Below are positions 28,601 through 38,107 of a stretch of 64,000 nucleotides of DNA, piece by piece (position 1 is the stretch's first letter; every line of letters starts with the position of its first letter). Origin of the DNA: Ramicandelaber brevisporus (Eukaryota > Kickxellomycota > Ramicandelaberales > Ramicandelaberaceae); contig MU602694.1 in NCBI GenBank assembly GCA_025201865.1, forward strand, positions 1 through 64,000. Reading direction: 5' to 3'. The notes under the pieces were generated by a model. That model searched no databases, was not told where the DNA came from, and was given only the letters and a program-made list of their open reading frames with translations. A program made the position numbers and the translations under genes.

Positions 28601-29697
28601 AATATGGACACATTAATAAGCAGGCAGCAGAGCAATATACAAGCTTTAACAGGCAGAAGGAAAAGCTAGAAAACGACAAGAATGAATTGATTAAAGACGA
28701 AGATGCAATTGGTAGATTAATGCAGCACTTGGATCAGCAAAAGGATGAGGCTATTGAGAGAACGTTTAGACAAGTGGCATTCAACTTTAAACAGGTATTT
28801 GCAAAGTTAGTCCCTGGCGGAAATGCTCAGTTGATCATGCAGACCAAGGCAGGCGCAGAAATGGAAAAATTACGCAAACAGGCTGCAAAGAAGAAATCAT
28901 CAGCCAAGCAAGTGAAGACTAAATCAAAGGCATCCGCTGCACCAAAGAAGAGTAAAGGTAAGGGTAAAAGTGGAGGCAAAGCTGCTAGCAAGGGCAAAGG
29001 AATGGCTCGTGCTGCCACCGATTCCGACATGGATATTGACGACGAAGATGGAGACGATGAAGAGGATGAAGATGCAATGGATATTGATGAAGATCAGGAT
29101 CAAGAACTCATTGATGAAGACGATGATGAAGATGACGACGAAGACGAGGAGGATGAGGATGACGATGAGGAAGATGAAATGCCAGGCTATGATCGCCGCA
29201 AGAGTAAATTCCGCCGCGAATCTCGTCTGCCTTCGTCCACCGCCAAGCGTCCAAGCACAGTTGACAATTACACTGGCATTGCCATCAAGGTTTCCTTCAC
29301 GGGTGCTGAGTCTGGCGCTGGCTCTGCATCTGGTCTCCGCATGCAGCAGCTGTCTGGTGGACAAAAGACTGTCGTTGCACTTGCCCTCATTTTTGCCATT
29401 CAGCGCTGCGATCCAGCACCATTCTACCTGTTTGACGAGATTGATGCCAACCTGGATGCAGCATATCGTTCAGCTGTTGCAAACATGATCCATAATGAGC
29501 TGAGCTCAACTGCTCAGTTTATTATGACTACCTTCCGTCCTGAACTGCTTGAAAAGGCCGAGAAGATTTACGGCGTAACTTTCCAGGATAAAGTATCTCA
29601 AATTGCTGAAGTGGATCGCGACACTGCACGTCAGTTCATTATGCAGTCGAGTGCCCCTGTTGTCTCTGGACCTGCTCCAACTGCATCTCAGCATTAA
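25627..29697 (+). CDS. SMC3: Cohesin subunit SMC3
   Basis: SMC3 pairs with SMC1 to form the cohesin ring for sister-chromatid cohesion. The ATG at 25627 (MHIKSITIQGFKSYKD) gives 1356 aa. The N-terminal head has Walker A GRNGSGKS at 32-39 and the Lys105-Lys106 pair (RTIGLKKDEYSLD) that Eco1-type enzymes acetylate. Two long coiled coils flank a hinge (about 500-670, with GVHGPLYKLF and GGMSGGYIDRR after it). The C-terminal head has the signature LSGGQKTVVALALIFAIQ at about 1242 and Walker B FYLFDEIDANLD at about 1266. The usual short variable loop before VSFTG is expanded to about 130 residues (about 1082-1212): first Lys/Ala/Ser-rich, then strongly Asp/Glu-rich. This explains the length above the usual 1200 or so. 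Everything essential for ATPase function is present. Confidence 0.97.
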   Translation: MHIKSITIQGFKSYKDASDCQDFSERSNVIIGRNGSGKSNFFSAVRFVLSDAYTNLSKEERQSLLHEGIGPATMSAFVEIVFDNSDNRFPTNRPETVIRRTIGLKKDEYSLDHKAVKLNVITSMLEAAGFSRSNPYYVIPQGRISALTHAKDYERLNLLKEVAGTSVYESRRNESETLMAEARIRRGKIDESLDYIKERLNDLDREKTELKEYQEVDKSRRALEHALFSAELEEAIQSLQDLEDSRENSKQQALRKREDLDTINDEINQLEINVQNARIQVEKNNTLKGQLNEDLENKIKVQTQLQLTEDDASVMHQLEATSVDDIQSELESVNNELTEQRTLLETHEQELQQRAESEQAARDALEEAQATRQAIEAKQARSGRFHSLEERDSWLNKEIEECSRQIIEGEQQVNIAQHEHDELKEQNNSIQQLLDTMEQRLKDNRLEETNVISKQGEIDSDINSLTDERKQAWRKEDEYKTVLNNAQTELAAIERRVAGVMDKHTFNGIRDIDDIARNNGINGVHGPLYKLFTVDNDLRAAVEAIAGNSLFHVVVDSDEVASQMFDAMSKSGNGLNARLTFMPLNRLRVKPLPQLSKDELDNDNSLLIDCLNYNKNMHGKAFEQVFGQAILCRSLEDGTNIARIHGATAVTIDGDKVERRGGMSGGYIDRRSSRLALLQQYSDLTSAMRDAIEQLENARKSARQLDEQITRKRDEGQLALSRLNQVRRAREQLVNDSQVHFREKQRLDAALDSASKSLRSLSASITSARNQLQDLQNELSSTASFTQQAAEAEQAAQQLASIIETIQQRDRVLAQATEHRMECEHERNNVATRIHNDLIRQQQQLASKLDSLTELERQSGSVNAMAMMAEQRTAELGKLKREINEIKEKLGKIEVDIENDTKRATRDDKSIEKARAAESAIQRWMDQHKLGVERFMTKRNMLLQKRDEASTKLRDLGVLPQEAMDEAAGYAEKSTERLLKKLHKIKDTLRTQYGHINKQAAEQYTSFNRQKEKLENDKNELIKDEDAIGRLMQHLDQQKDEAIERTFRQVAFNFKQVFAKLVPGGNAQLIMQTKAGAEMEKLRKQAAKKKSSAKQVKTKSKASAAPKKSKGKGKSGGKAASKGKGMARAATDSDMDIDDEDGDDEEDEDAMDIDEDQDQELIDEDDDEDDDEDEEDEDDDEEDEMPGYDRRKSKFRRESRLPSSTAKRPSTVDNYTGIAIKVSFTGAESGAGSASGLRMQQLSGGQKTVVALALIFAIQRCDPAPFYLFDEIDANLDAAYRSAVANMIHNELSSTAQFIMTTFRPELLEKAEKIYGVTFQDKVSQIAEVDRDTARQFIMQSSAPVVSGPAPTASQH

Positions 29698-30126
29698 ATA
29701 CACATTTACTCTCTCCTCCTTCCCTTTTGTATAACCCTTTTCATTTCATTTTGTTTCATTCTTTTAGCATGCAATGCAGCGCAATGCAACGCAACGCAAT
29801 GCGATTTCGGAGGTGCATTCGTCTGTTTGAAAGCGACAGTCTTTCGGATGCATCCTCTTTCAGTCATAGTACTGAATGAATGGGGGTCACCTGATGGCTC
29901 CAGACATTGACATAAACACTCAGCGATAGCTAGGACAGAGAGAAGGCGATCAAATAAATACCGCCACCTTGGACTGTCGTTTTCACATTTTTCATTTGCG
30001 ACCAGCCTTCCTCCTCCTAGCAGTTCTCCAAGCACTTCTTCTAGCAAGTAGTTCTCCAAATACTTCTCCAAACTCTTTGTTTCTTAATCTCCATCCCTTC
30101 GACGCTCTACCCTCACGCAGCAAGAG
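29698..30126. other. Intergenic, SMC3 to hydrolase
   Basis: This contains SMC3's 3' end and the hydrolase promoter. It holds a cluster of gcaatgca/gcaacgca octamer-like repeats at about 29768-29806 and two copies of agttctccaa(g/a)(c/t)acttct near 30021 and 30050. No gene is supported. Confidence 0.5.
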
Positions 30127-31659
30127 ATGCATAGTGCTTGGCTGGCACTCCTGTTTGAGGCAATCTACCTCCTCAGCCTGGTGTTCTTCAACTGCACCAG
30201 GGCCTTCTTCAGCTTCCTCTTGCTTGGTCCGCCTCGCCCCACCTGGACTCTCCCGTTCACATTGTTCATTACACTGCTGCGCACCGTCATTCGCAACTCT
30301 CGTCTGCTCGATGCCGATAACCGTGGTCTACCCATCCGAGAGGTTGTGCGAGTTGGATCAGACATTCAGCGCTCGTACCGGATGACACCAGATCCCGACG
30401 TCGCCACTCTGATGATGCTGGTGCCGAAGCGAGTCGTCATTCGGAGGGTCATGATTCCAGTAAAGACGTATGGTTTCAAGGATGAATTGATGCGAGAGTG
30501 CGAGAAGGCAGAAACGGGCCGCAGAACAGTCAAGGCAGAGTGGTCAATGGCAACAGAGTTGCTGGACAGAAACAAAGAGTGTCTAGAGACATGTGGTTGT
30601 AGAATAGCGAGCGAGAAGGACGAAGGCAATTGGAATTGCAGCGTTGAACCTGCTGCGGTTGATAGTGGCATTGAGATGGCGAGTAACAGCAGCAGCAGCA
30701 ACAGCTCAAGCAGAGGCGATAGTGATAGTGAGGAAGACCACAGTAACACTCAGAGTGGCACGTCAACTCGCTCGTTGCCGGTAGCTGCTGAGCAAGTTCC
30801 TGAGTGGCTCGGCTATCTACCACAGTCTCTGCTTCCAGTAGTATGCTCACACCGACTAGCTGGTGCAGCCAGCAGCCCCGACGAGCGGATTGTTCTGTAT
30901 TTCCACGGAGGCGGCTACTTCAAGCTGAGTCCATTATCTCACCGCGGCGTTTGCATGGACATCTCTCGCACCACCAACATGCGCGTGCTCTCCGTTGACT
31001 ACCGCCTCGCTCCAGAGTCTCCCTTCCCGGCTGCTCTTCACGACGCTCTCGCCACGTACATGTTCCTCACCTCTTCCCCCGCTGACGGTGGATATGGATT
31101 TGCTCCATCCAACATTTTGTTTGCTGGTGATTCTGCCGGTGGCGGGCTGTGCCTCGCATTGGCTTCGTATCTCCGCGATAACTCTCTACCGCTGCCAGCT
31201 GGTTTGTTTTTGATATCGCCATGGGTTGATTTGAACAGCCACTCCGACTCATGGTCGAGATACCGCTCTGTTGATTACTTGGATATGGGCACCCGCGACA
31301 ACAGCTCGCATCCAGCTCGTCTGTACACAAAGCCGTTGGCACAATCCTGGGATGCAGATGTGCAGCGACTGGCAAACCACCCGTATGTGTCACCAGCATT
31401 GATGAAGACCACAGCAGGACTGCCGCCAGTGCTGATGCATTCTGGCGAGTGTGAGGTGATTCGGGATGATATTGTTGAGTTTGCGATGAAGGCCAAAGCG
31501 GAGAATTCGAATGTCGTGTTCCAAGAGTACAGAGACATGCCGCACGTGTTCCACGCATTCAACTTCACTGGAACTTTGGAACCAGCAAGGAGAGCGTACG
31601 CGGACATGGGCATCTGGCTGCGCACAACTGTTTGGCCACAGCTCTATCATGATTATTAA
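30127..31659 (+). CDS. Alpha/beta-hydrolase fold-3 (HSL-type) esterase, membrane anchored
   Basis: 510 aa, ATG at 30127. Residues 3-33 form a hydrophobic N-terminal anchor. The catalytic part matches the hormone-sensitive-lipase/steryl-deacetylase family: oxyanion motif HGGG at 260-263 (YFHGGGYFKLSP), nucleophile Ser336 in AGDSAGGG, the VDYRLAPESPFPAALHDA block, an acidic segment SGECEVIRDD (about 439-448) and the C-terminal His in MPHVFHAF (His473 or His476). A Ser-rich, disordered insert (about 180-220) splits the N-terminal cap region from the core. Likely substrates are sterol or lipid esters at the ER or lipid droplets; that is inferred from the family and the anchor. Its 3' end converges with WHI2. 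Confidence 0.88.
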   Translation: MHSAWLALLFEAIYLLSLVFFNCTRAFFSFLLLGPPRPTWTLPFTLFITLLRTVIRNSRLLDADNRGLPIREVVRVGSDIQRSYRMTPDPDVATLMMLVPKRVVIRRVMIPVKTYGFKDELMRECEKAETGRRTVKAEWSMATELLDRNKECLETCGCRIASEKDEGNWNCSVEPAAVDSGIEMASNSSSSNSSSRGDSDSEEDHSNTQSGTSTRSLPVAAEQVPEWLGYLPQSLLPVVCSHRLAGAASSPDERIVLYFHGGGYFKLSPLSHRGVCMDISRTTNMRVLSVDYRLAPESPFPAALHDALATYMFLTSSPADGGYGFAPSNILFAGDSAGGGLCLALASYLRDNSLPLPAGLFLISPWVDLNSHSDSWSRYRSVDYLDMGTRDNSSHPARLYTKPLAQSWDADVQRLANHPYVSPALMKTTAGLPPVLMHSGECEVIRDDIVEFAMKAKAENSNVVFQEYRDMPHVFHAFNFTGTLEPARRAYADMGIWLRTTVWPQLYHDY

Positions 31660-32054
31660 CTATACTTAACTTAACTTAATGCATTTCTTTTATCGACCTT
31701 TTCCCCTTTCATCTATATTTTCTTTAAATGTTTTATATTTTTGATTAAGAGATGATTAAAATTGAGGAAAAAAGAATAAGAAAAGAGGAGAGACTTGTTT
31801 GGTTGGTTGGTTGGCTGTTTGTGAGAGTTAGATAAAGAGAAATAAAAGAGTAAAAAAGTAAAAATTAAAAATTAAAGTGTGAATATGAGTTTGTGTTTGG
31901 ATGTGAAAGGATGGACTGCTACGTATGACTAAATAACTAAATGGCTAGGTGAGAGAGAGTGAGAGAGAGGATGCGCTCGCATAACATGCAAAGAAAGAGG
32001 GGGCAACTTGTGTGTCTGTGTGGTGTGGGATTTGAGCAGTAAGTTTTAATTGCT
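31660..32054. other. Convergent intergenic, hydrolase / WHI2
   Basis: AT-rich with short purine runs, a (ttgg) cluster near 31797-31814 and an AATAAA near 31841. Nothing else is visible. Confidence 0.5.
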
Positions 32055-33977
32055 TTAATAAAGAACCAGCTCCAGTGTCCAAATCCGTCTCGACCACAAG
32101 CGAACCTCAATTGGGTCAGCACAATTCTTCACATCAACATCCACCGTAAATCCATCCCACCAGCATTTGCGAGCCGGCTTCTTCCAGAACAAAACCAATT
32201 TCTGAGCAGCCAAAATCTGCTGAGTTTCACCAGTTGCTCTGAATGGCATGAATACCAAACTAGTCAACACGGAACGTTCAGGCTCGCGACGGCGACATCC
32301 CCAGACACTGTCGTTGTTGAAGCCGGAGGCACGCAGCATATCCATCAGCTGCTGCTCAACCTCAGGGTCTTTGCCAAAGTTCTCGCCGCGGGCTATGGCC
32401 TCACGCTGAGCATCGAGAGTCTGCTCGAGAGCTTCAAAGACACGACGGCGGTTGAGAAGAGTGTTGGCGCATTCAGCACGGACATGGCGCATGGTGGTCT
32501 TACCGGTAGGAAGCGGGACTTGAGTCTCATCAGATCTAACAAGATACTCAGTAAAGAGATATCTAAGATCCGGATCAAGATACTCACCAGAGTCAGACTC
32601 TTCGGACGAGTTTCCACCGCCAGACGCAGCACCTGCATTGGTGGTGGTGGTAGTAGCAGTAGTGTTCTCAACAGCAGATGTAGTGCCGGTAGGGTTGGAA
32701 GCCGGAGATGACATGGCTGAATCGGCTTGCTGCTGTTTCTGTTGCTGCTGCTGCTCCTGCTTTCTATTGATCAAGAACTGTTTGTACTGCATGTCCTCCA
32801 AGTCCTTGCGAGATAAAATCTGGTTTGAACCACGGCTCTTCTTCTTAACAACTGGGAAAAACTCCAATTCCTCACGCAGAACAACCACAACTTGCTTATC
32901 GAATAAGTTGCTCATTGCAATCTGTCCAAACATCTCATAGGTATTGTACATTGCACCCAGAGTGTGAGCTTCAGCACGAGAGGCTGCATAGGCTGCTGCA
33001 CTGTCTTGGCCAGTAGCTGAGCCAGAGTCGCGACTATCAAACGATGAGCCAGAATAGGCAGACTCTGATGAGTATCCAAATGAACTGTTTGATGTGTAGT
33101 CATCTGTAGTGTATGAGGTGGCTGTGCCTGTTGAGCTAGTAAACCCACTCTCACTCTGATATGCGCTCATACTGCCCTCAGAGTCAATGTAGCTGCTAAC
33201 AGTGCCAGCCGAAGTTGGCACAACAGCGCCAGTCTCGCCCGGGGCAGTAGCAGTAGCAGTTGCACCATCGGTGATGGCAGGAGCTGTGGTAGTAGCACCA
33301 GCAGTGGTACCAGCAGCACCAGTAGTAGCAGCAGTAGCAGTAGCAGCAGTATTAGAAGGAGAAGTTGGTGAGTTTTCAAAACCAGTGACACCCATGGTTC
33401 TATAGTCATTTCTGAAGGTTGAGCGGCCCTGATTTCTTGGAGCCAATCTGGACAATTGCAGATAAAAGTCCAGCATGTAACGCATCATGTCTGGGTGGAA
33501 ATCTACATTAACAACTTCCAAATCCTTCAGCTGCGCCAATCTGTTAATCTGCTCCTGATTCAATCCTTGCCAGCGGTCAACATCAACCATCCCTCCGGTT
33601 CCTTCTTTATCCCATCTGCCCAGGCGGAATCGCTCCAGCACCAGCTTCGGCGTCAAGATAAACGTATCAAACGATGAGTCGTACATGTAGGCAGGGTCAA
33701 CAGATGGCAGCATGCGTGCATAGAGCATCATGTCGCTGCGAGAGATGTTTTCGGACGCCTGCTTGTCCTCATCGGGAGAGGCCAGGTTGGGCAGAATATA
33801 AGTGGCAATCGAGTCTGGCAGACTGATGAGAATGTCGCTGGGAACGATAAACAGAGTGCGGCGAACGTTCAAAGCGTACACAGTAGGCATATTGCCAGCA
33901 CCAACCGACTGGTAGAGACCAAAGTGGTTGATGTTGTGCACCTGTTGTACCGACGTGATGACGTTCTGGGTCGACAT
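32055..33977 (-). CDS. WHI2: WHI2-like general stress-response regulator
   Basis: Whi2 is the partner of Psr1/Psr2 plasma-membrane phosphatases; it activates the general stress response and restrains TORC1. The ATG at 33977 gives 640 aa. The BTB-like N-terminal half has YALNVRRTLFIVPSDILISLPDS and later VVNVDFHPDMMRYMLDFY, then a strand VVVVLREELEFFPV. The C-terminal half has the most diagnostic family blocks: QQLMDMLRASGFNNDSVWG, VLFWKKPARKCWWDG and SRRIWTLELVLY at the very end. Two low-complexity inserts split these blocks: a Thr/Ala/Gly and Ser/Tyr stretch (about residues 205-325) and a Gln/Thr stretch (about 400-450). No conserved block is missing. It is followed upstream by about 700 bp of CTG/TTG-repeat-rich promoter. 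Confidence 0.92.
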   Translation of the reverse strand: MSTQNVITSVQQVHNINHFGLYQSVGAGNMPTVYALNVRRTLFIVPSDILISLPDSIATYILPNLASPDEDKQASENISRSDMMLYARMLPSVDPAYMYDSSFDTFILTPKLVLERFRLGRWDKEGTGGMVDVDRWQGLNQEQINRLAQLKDLEVVNVDFHPDMMRYMLDFYLQLSRLAPRNQGRSTFRNDYRTMGVTGFENSPTSPSNTAATATAATTGAAGTTAGATTTAPAITDGATATATAPGETGAVVPTSAGTVSSYIDSEGSMSAYQSESGFTSSTGTATSYTTDDYTSNSSFGYSSESAYSGSSFDSRDSGSATGQDSAAAYAASRAEAHTLGAMYNTYEMFGQIAMSNLFDKQVVVVLREELEFFPVVKKKSRGSNQILSRKDLEDMQYKQFLINRKQEQQQQQKQQQADSAMSSPASNPTGTTSAVENTTATTTTTNAGAASGGGNSSEESDSGEYLDPDLRYLFTEYLVRSDETQVPLPTGKTTMRHVRAECANTLLNRRRVFEALEQTLDAQREAIARGENFGKDPEVEQQLMDMLRASGFNNDSVWGCRRREPERSVLTSLVFMPFRATGETQQILAAQKLVLFWKKPARKCWWDGFTVDVDVKNCADPIEVRLWSRRIWTLELVLY

Positions 33978-34060
33978 CTTGTGCGAGCTGTGGGTGGTTT
34001 GTATAGTGTCCTAGAGAAGAGGGGGGATACTCACGCTGTCTGCTGTGCCTGCTACTGATA

Positions 34061-34096
<36 letters not shown>

Positions 34097-34684
34097 TGCA
34101 CGATGAAGGCAGGGACAACGTTCCTGAAAGGTAGAGGAGTAGAGAGGAGGTTAGACGAGTGCCAACGTCGATCGAGCAGTAAAGACTTGTAAACAAAGAT
34201 ACTACCTTCGACGACAGTTCCTCAATAACAAAGGCAATAACAAAAACAAAAGACAGCTGCTGTTGCTACTACCGCTACTGTTGTTATTGCTATTGCTATT
34301 GTTGTTGTTGCTTGTTGTTGTGGATGCTGCTAGTGCTGTTGTTTGAAGAATGAAAAAGAGAAAAAGTGGTGATTACAGGAGAGGGCGGTGCACAAGCTGC
34401 AAAAAATGGCCTGAGAGAGAGAGACAGAGAAAGAGAGAGAATGTAGTGAACTGGGGCACGCCCAACTCTCACTCTCTCTTGTTCATTCACTCTTGCTCTC
34501 ACACAGCCTAATGAAAGGCGCAAACCAAAAGAAGCAACACCGATGTTGCTGATGCTGTCAAGTTTCAAAAATGGGCAAAAGAGCCATCAAAAAGAGCACA
34601 TGATTTGATGGCTGGATCTCACTTTGCCATGGTTTTTTTATTGACTTTTTTGTTTAATGAAGGAAAAGGCAGGTTTATACCGCT
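33978..34684. other. WHI2 upstream region with CTG/TTG repeats
   Basis: 707 bp. It has trinucleotide runs of the gctgttgct/ttgttgttg type (34060-34100 and 34255-34325) and purine-rich (ga)n runs near 34410-34440. Short frames here come from the repeats only. Confidence 0.5.
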
Positions 34685-35608
34685 TTAAGCAATCAAGCTG
34701 TCAGCGTATCGCAGAATGGCTTCAACTGTCATTTCCCAGCCAGTACCATGTCGATCCTTGACATAGTAGCACCAATCCCGATGCTCAAACTCTACATTCA
34801 GCTGACTGTCAGCAGCACTGTCGAATATCCACAGTGCAACCCTTCTTGAGCACATTTCACATCGCAACACACTCTTGGTTGCAAAGTCGGCTATTGGTTG
34901 CCATCCAAACACAGCCAAAAGCAAAGCAGCGCCGCGGGCATTGCTGCCGTTGACCGGAAACGTCAATGCGGCCGTTCTGTCTGGATACTCGCGCTCACAG
35001 ATTGTCCTCAGAGAGCCTGCCAAAAGGTCAAGCTGGTCTGCGGAGATACTGGAGGTGGCATGAAACTGCAGCTGAGCTTGGCTCGATAATGCCGTGTAAA
35101 GCGACCACCATTGCTCGACAAACGCAGCGATGAGCTTTCTCGGCAATACTGCGATCGTTGCTGGTAAGCTGTATAGCCGATCTGACGATGGATTGGCTCG
35201 CCACGGACATCTCAACTGGTGACTCTCTGTGAGTATTCTTCTCACACCATCTACGTCTGTTGAATCATTGTCAACGATCAATGCCTCGCCACATGTCTCG
35301 CAGCGCAGTGTTCTGGGACCATCAACGTCATCATTGTCGTCTTGTGTCGAGCACTGCCATCCGAACAATGCGCATAGCACTGGATCAAATTCTATAGGCT
35401 GAGTTGCCCATCGTGCGACTGTGAATGATGCTATTCTGGAAAGAAGATCGTCGCGGCTCCGTGGGTTGTGCTTGCTGTACGCGATCGGGTGGCGATCTAG
35501 CTGCAGTCGCTTCGCGGCTACACTGTCGTCGTCATTGTCACGGCCAGCTTCCTTGTTTGGGCTGGCGACGGCTGATGTCGGCAGATCTCCTGCTGTTGGT
35601 CTTTTCAT
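34685..35608 (-). CDS. C3HC / Rsm1-like (NuBaID) zinc-finger protein
   Basis: 307 aa from the ATG at 35608 (MKRPTAGD); a longer frame starts at TTG. It has the two-part layout of NIPA/Rsm1 proteins. The first module contains FTVARWATQP...PVLCALFGWQC, then LRCETCGEALIV and, after a spacer, ESHQLRCPWR, giving the Cys-x2-Cys...His-x3-Cys ligands of a C3HC finger. The second module repeats the idea: LLLAVFGWQPI, LRCEMCSRRVALWIF and FEHRDWCYYV. Fission-yeast Rsm1 works in mRNA export; animal NIPA is an F-box-like factor and some relatives sit at the nuclear basket. The family is clear from the module order; the exact cellular role here is not. Confidence 0.78.
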   Translation of the reverse strand: MKRPTAGDLPTSAVASPNKEAGRDNDDDSVAAKRLQLDRHPIAYSKHNPRSRDDLLSRIASFTVARWATQPIEFDPVLCALFGWQCSTQDDNDDVDGPRTLRCETCGEALIVDNDSTDVDGVRRILTESHQLRCPWRANPSSDRLYSLPATIAVLPRKLIAAFVEQWWSLYTALSSQAQLQFHATSSISADQLDLLAGSLRTICEREYPDRTAALTFPVNGSNARGAALLLAVFGWQPIADFATKSVLRCEMCSRRVALWIFDSAADSQLNVEFEHRDWCYYVKDRHGTGWEMTVEAILRYADSLIA

Positions 35609-36056
35609 CTTTATTTGTTTTTGTTTGGTGCTTGTTCTGAGAACAAACTTTACCAAACCATCCGCTCTATTGTTAGGGATACTAATCGCAGTCTTTGAAA
35701 CGATTGCATGCAATTGTCCACAGTCTTGCTGTTGTTCCCTAATATCGATATCAAACTACACTAACAATATTTATTGCCAGCATTACAAACTTATCCCTTT
35801 TAATATCTGTTTCATCAGAGTATTCATTTGAATGGTTTGCGCTTTTGCATGGTTTACACCGCATGAATGCCATGCGACTTTTTCCATCTCCTCCGTGTAT
35901 ACATATCACAGGAGTACAAGATGTCCCAAAATACAAACGAAACAGCTTCTTTTTCTTATCTTGAGCACATTGTATTCGATTGCGATATACCGCAGTTCTT
36001 GCAGAGCATCGATTAAATAGACCTGCATTAATCAAGAGAGGAGAGCAAACAGAAGC

Positions 36057-36150
36057 ATGTGTCTATTGTCATGTGCATTGCCCACGCGGCTCGTATGTCA
36101 CACTGGCGGCGCCTTGTATTCGTGGCACGATGCACAAGTCGGACATGCAA

Positions 36151-36182
<32 letters not shown>

Positions 36183-36524
36183 ACAACAACAACAGCAACA
36201 ATGGCAACAACAAAAACGTGCCTACACAATGCAACCAAGTACACGATCCAATTTGACCACGATGACACAACTGTGTTCTGACCGATGTCTTACTTTTTGT
36301 TTTGTTTCCAAGTGGACAGACTCAGTCAGACCAAGAATGTCGAACTTTCTTTCGAGATGATATCAAAACAACGTCATCCAGATGTGAAGGGAAAGGGCAT
36401 GGTGAGTTCCAAGTTGAGACGATTTCGAATGCAACTTGTGCAGTTCATCCCATTCGCGATCAAACTTTCGAATGGCGCTAGCTCTACTCTGTCGATACGA
36501 GCCGCGAATCCTCTTTCGCACTGA
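36057..36524 (+). pseudogene. Possible remnant of a Tudor-like domain gene (weak)
   Basis: One frame from the ATG at 36057 reads GALYSWHDAQ, then a Thr/Ala tract from a CAACAG repeat, then KYTIQFDHDDTTV, and stops at 36279-36281. Past the stop the same frame is open to 36524. The order W-x-D ... Y-x-I-x-F-D-x-D resembles the beta-strands of Tudor or 53BP1/Crb2-type domains. The stop might be removed by a poor 40-nt intron or may be a real break. I make this call only because the two motifs are in one frame at reasonable spacing. Chance remains quite possible. Confidence 0.2.
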
Positions 36525-37846
36525 TCAAAGTCAATCGATGTGAAACCAAAATGGTGTTGCCAATGTAGTGTAACCAAAAAAAGCAACGTAATGCCGAGTG
36601 GCTTTACTGGACATTCAGTGATCGAGGAAGAAAAGAAAAAGAAAAAGAAAAGAAAAACAAGATGAATGTGGCCTGATCTGTCTTTTTATTTTACTGACGT
36701 GCATCTAATACGGCTGTAGCTACCACTGCTTCTTATCGATAAATGGTTGACCTGTGGATTAATTACCATTGTATGTTGCCCCACCCACCCCCCAAATGGC
36801 GTTCGCAGCTATCATTTGTGGTGCAATATTTGGGTACAATACATACCCGTCGGGTACTCTCTTCCCCCAAGCCGTGACCCAGATGGTGCCACCGGTTTCA
36901 AACACAACGGCCTAAATGAGATTTTTTTATAATTAGCTCTAAAACACTTGTGGCCATGAGTTGAAGCTTTTACCCACGTCTTCTCCCTCCCTCCCCCGAA
37001 CCATGCTTCTTTTGGTGTCTAAAAAGACAAAAGAGTAAAGTAGACGCTGTATCACACTCGGATCAAGACTGTCTTCGGCGTTAGTGTGAGGATTGGGATA
37101 GTATCGTGTCATCGTTCGCCAGCTCGACTAGACGGAGAGACTGATTGGCAGCAGCAGCAAGCAACCTACCGAGCCTTGTGAGAGGGCAGGGAGGGGGAAA
37201 GTGAAGCACGCTGCATGCACACACACACACACACACCATACGCCGTTCTTTCGCTCTCTCGTAAGACATGGGGGAGCATGTCGTGGGTGCGGCCTGTCAC
37301 TTTTGACTGTCCTACCATATTTTGTGTCTCTTTGGATCAGTAACGACATCGATTAGCACAAAATATTGCGCCGCTCATACATACATAACACATACACGCA
37401 CACCACCTCTCGCCACCCTTCCTTCCTTCCTCACTCCCTCTCTCTTTCTTTGTTTCTCTGTTTCTCTCTCTCTCACTTATTTTCCAATCTTCCACGAGAG
37501 CAATACACACCTATCCTCACCAATACAAAAAGGCAATCGGCCGCACGCTGTCTTGCTCTCTTCTTTGCTCGCGTGGCATCCATCATCTATCGATCTTTTT
37601 TTCTTTCTACATTACGACACATACTTTTTTCGGCGTGCATACTCCACCCACCCGCACACACACACATACAAACACGCCATCCTTTTCTGTTTCTTACCTC
37701 GTGGCTTCGACCCGGCACACCAGCAGGTATAAATATTGATTATATTTTCTATCCAATTCCTCTTTCTCTTTCTCTTTCTTTGTCTCTTTTTCATTGGCAA
37801 CTTTATCTTCATCCCATTTTTGCACACTTGCTTCAGCCTTCCCGAT

Positions 37847-37920
37847 TATCTATCTATCCATCCATCCATCTACATATCTATCTACATATCTATCTCTCAT
37901 CTATCTATCAATCAATCAAT
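37847..37920. repeat. (TATC/CATC)n tetranucleotide microsatellite
   Basis: Interrupted run of tatc, catc and tcaa units in the pyrimidine-rich leader of the GAC1-like gene. Likely length-variable between strains. Confidence 0.85.
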
Positions 37921-38107
37921 TCGTCAATCACAGTTGGTTGTCAAAAGTGGCACATTTTCCGTGTTTTGTCTCTTTGTCTCTTTTGTTTTGCTTTGTTTCT
38001 TTTCTTTTCGGCTTTGACTCTGCTGTTGTTGCTGTTGTTGCTGTTGTTTTGTTATTGTTGTTGTGTGTCTCGGATCATCTCAGGGGTTAAAAGAACGGGA
38101 AGCACGA

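Larger units (their letters stand above)
35609..38107. other. 2.5 kb gene-poor region upstream of the GAC1-like gene
   Basis: No convincing intact gene. It holds a CAA/CAG run at 36148-36210, a possible broken Tudor-like frame at 36057-36524, a (CA)n run near 37217-37236 and long pyrimidine-rich DNA from about 37390. It also has a tatc/catc tetranucleotide repeat at about 37847-37920 and a TTG/CTG run just before the GAC1-like start. The last 700 bp are probably promoter and 5' leader of the downstream gene. Confidence 0.5.

Noticed and set aside
29706-30071. 121-codon minus-strand frame between SMC3 and the hydrolase
   Set aside because: It covers the hydrolase promoter and two short direct repeats; no recognisable domain.
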